Of a DNA stretch of 7,082 nt, positions 6,017 through 7,082 are shown in pieces. A model generated the notes under the pieces. That model searched no databases and was not told where the DNA came from. It saw only the letters and a list, made by a program, of their open reading frames with translations. The stretch comes from an uncultured Erysipelotrichaceae bacterium (GTDB lineage Bacteria > Bacillota_I > Bacilli_A > Erysipelotrichales > Erysipelotrichaceae). A program made the position numbers and the translations under genes. How positions within the stretch are numbered: the stretch's first letter is position 1; every line of letters begins with the position of its first letter. Location: positions 1 through 7,082 of the forward strand of contig CALUZL010000118.1 in the NCBI GenBank assembly GCA_944325295.1, given 5' to 3'.

Positions 6017-7082
6017 GATATCGCATTATAGCAACCGCTTCGACCGGATCGATATATAGCTTATATATAGATTCGCATTTTTTTAAAAATTCCAGCGTTT
6101 TTTCGTAAATGACAGGATTGGCTTTCCTCAGCTCGTCAAAATCACTCGCCTGTATAAAACTTCCACTCTTCCACCTTGATACAGACATGATTATATGTGT
6201 CATCATTCCGGAAAATGTCGCATAATGCAAGCGATCGATCTTTTCGGGATATATCTCATAGAACAACTCCATCGCATAAGCGATCGTCCAAGCGGCATCT
6301 TCCCCAATGCACATATTATTAACAGAACTTATTTGTCTTGCGTGCTGCTGGTTTTTAGTTAGTCCCCGGATGTAATCCTTGTATTCTTTGAAAGAATTAT
6401 TGAGATGTTCATCTAAAGAATTTTGGGTAATATTGCCATTTTTCATATGACTGACCCAAATTGCTTCGGTAACTTTTAACAATTCAATCTCTGTTAAAAA
6501 GGGGCTGACGACAACAAAAGGTTTGTCAATATCTCCAAGGGGTATCGTCGATACAACTAAATCTACTATATTCAAAAGTTCGTGTCTAAACGTTATTTCT
6601 TCATAAGAACAAGCCGCCACTATGTGGATATCCGGAAAATTATTCATGATCCTCGCCATCAGCAAACTGGCAGATCCTCTCCCCGTATTACAAACGATCA
6701 TTACTCTTGCTTCTTTGATCTGATTGTATTTTTCAAGGCTTCGGCAGAAATACAAAGTAATAAACCCAATCTCATCATCATCGAAACTAATCGGATATAT
6801 TCTTTCAAAATCGCGCATTGCAATTTTTGTAGTCTCAAATATCCTGTAATAACGGGTTTTGATCCGATTCAAAAGAGGATTTTCATTAGATAAAGACAAC
6901 TTTCTTCGATCAATGAGATTGCCGATGTGTCGGCGAAGGTCGATCCTCAAGCTTTCAAAATCATGTCTTATTATCGGGAATTCCGAATAAAACTTAAAGA
7001 TCAAGGCTCGAACAGCCTCATCAAGGACCTCGTCTTGAGTTTCTGCGTCTGTAAAATCCGTATAATTCAGCAAGCAAAACCT
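6006..7082 (-). CDS. PRD-containing PTS-responsive transcriptional regulator, C-terminal part (PRD-EIIB-PRD)
   Basis: The frame is open to the right edge, so the N-terminal part is missing; 358 residues are visible (numbered from 7082). The TTG at 7073 is just an internal codon. Residues about 15-120 form a PTS regulation domain: DLRRHI with His52, NPLLNRIK, then DDEIGFITLYF, in which the usual second His is Tyr111. Residues about 123-205 are an EIIB-like domain with VCNTGRGSASLL (Cys131, the phosphocysteine position) and NFPDIHIV. Residues about 255-358 look like another PRD: MMTHIIMSVSRW with His296, NPVIYEKTLEFL, and DPVEAVAIMRYLLY, with Tyr355 where a second His would be. PRD regulators are phosphorylated by HPr and EIIB proteins and control sugar uptake genes as DNA-binding activators or RNA antiterminators; the missing N-terminus would decide which. 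The transketolase genes downstream suggest a pentose- or pentitol-related regulon. Confidence 0.85.
   Translation of the reverse strand, partial: RFCLLNYTDFTDAETQDEVLDEAVRALIFKFYSEFPIIRHDFESLRIDLRRHIGNLIDRRKLSLSNENPLLNRIKTRYYRIFETTKIAMRDFERIYPISFDDDEIGFITLYFCRSLEKYNQIKEARVMIVCNTGRGSASLLMARIMNNFPDIHIVAACSYEEITFRHELLNIVDLVVSTIPLGDIDKPFVVVSPFLTEIELLKVTEAIWVSHMKNGNITQNSLDEHLNNSFKEYKDYIRGLTKNQQHARQISSVNNMCIGEDAAWTIAYAMELFYEIYPEKIDRLHYATFSGMMTHIIMSVSRWKSGSFIQASDFDELRKANPVIYEKTLEFLKKCESIYKLYIDPVEAVAIMRYLLY

Noticed and set aside
6582..6893. Plus-strand open frame across the PRD regulator
   Set aside because: It is antisense to the PRD and EIIB domains and has no recognisable features.
7071..7073. 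TTG as the start of the PRD regulator
   Set aside because: The frame stays open to the window edge and a whole PRD would begin abruptly here. Regulators of this type have an N-terminal DNA- or RNA-binding domain, so the gene is simply cut by the edge.
1..7082. CRISPR array, tRNA, rRNA, insertion sequence or defence system
   Set aside because: I saw no regularly spaced direct repeats, no cloverleaf-like sequence, no terminal inverted repeats with target duplications and no defence-family motifs.

Overview
The window looks like chromosomal DNA of a low-GC Gram-positive (Firmicutes-type) bacterium. The signs are strong GGAGG-type ribosome binding sites, intrinsic terminators, a yybP-ykoY riboswitch, a split transketolase and a PRD/PTS-type regulator. 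TGA is used as a stop and TGG as Trp, so the Mycoplasma code is unlikely. An Erysipelotrichia- or Bacilli-like host is my inference; no marker gene fixes the taxon.

Layout. (1) Positions 1-315, plus strand: the C-terminal end of a membrane protein, probably a type IV ABC-transporter permease-like protein, cut by the left edge. (2) 316-662: a convergent intergenic region with three terminator-like hairpins. (3) 663-3278, minus strand: a complete SERCA-like P-type Ca2+/Mn2+ ATPase. Its leader (about 3303-3425) holds a yybP-ykoY Mn2+ riboswitch, a terminator that competes with aptamer helix P1, and an upstream promoter. (4) About 3460-4172: no convincing intact gene, but three plus-strand open stretches that read like decayed coding sequence. 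(5) 4173-5915, minus strand: a two-gene split transketolase, the N-terminal subunit followed directly by the C-terminal subunit. (6) 6006-7082, minus strand: the C-terminal part of a PRD-EIIB-PRD regulator, cut by the right edge.

How they work together. The riboswitch indicates that the ATPase is made when cytosolic Mn2+ is high, so it probably exports Mn2+, perhaps together with Ca2+. The regulator and the transketolase pair lie in the same direction with a 90-nt gap. This resembles sugar or pentitol PTS loci in which a PRD regulator controls uptake and the transketolase feeds the resulting pentose phosphates into central metabolism. No PTS transporter gene is inside the window, so the substrate cannot be named.

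I found no CRISPR array, tRNA, rRNA, insertion sequence or clearly new system. The points most worth a second look are the Mn2+ riboswitch in front of an ATPase that keeps both Ca2+ sites, the unusual domain order and His-to-Tyr changes in the regulator, and the decayed 0.7-kb gap.
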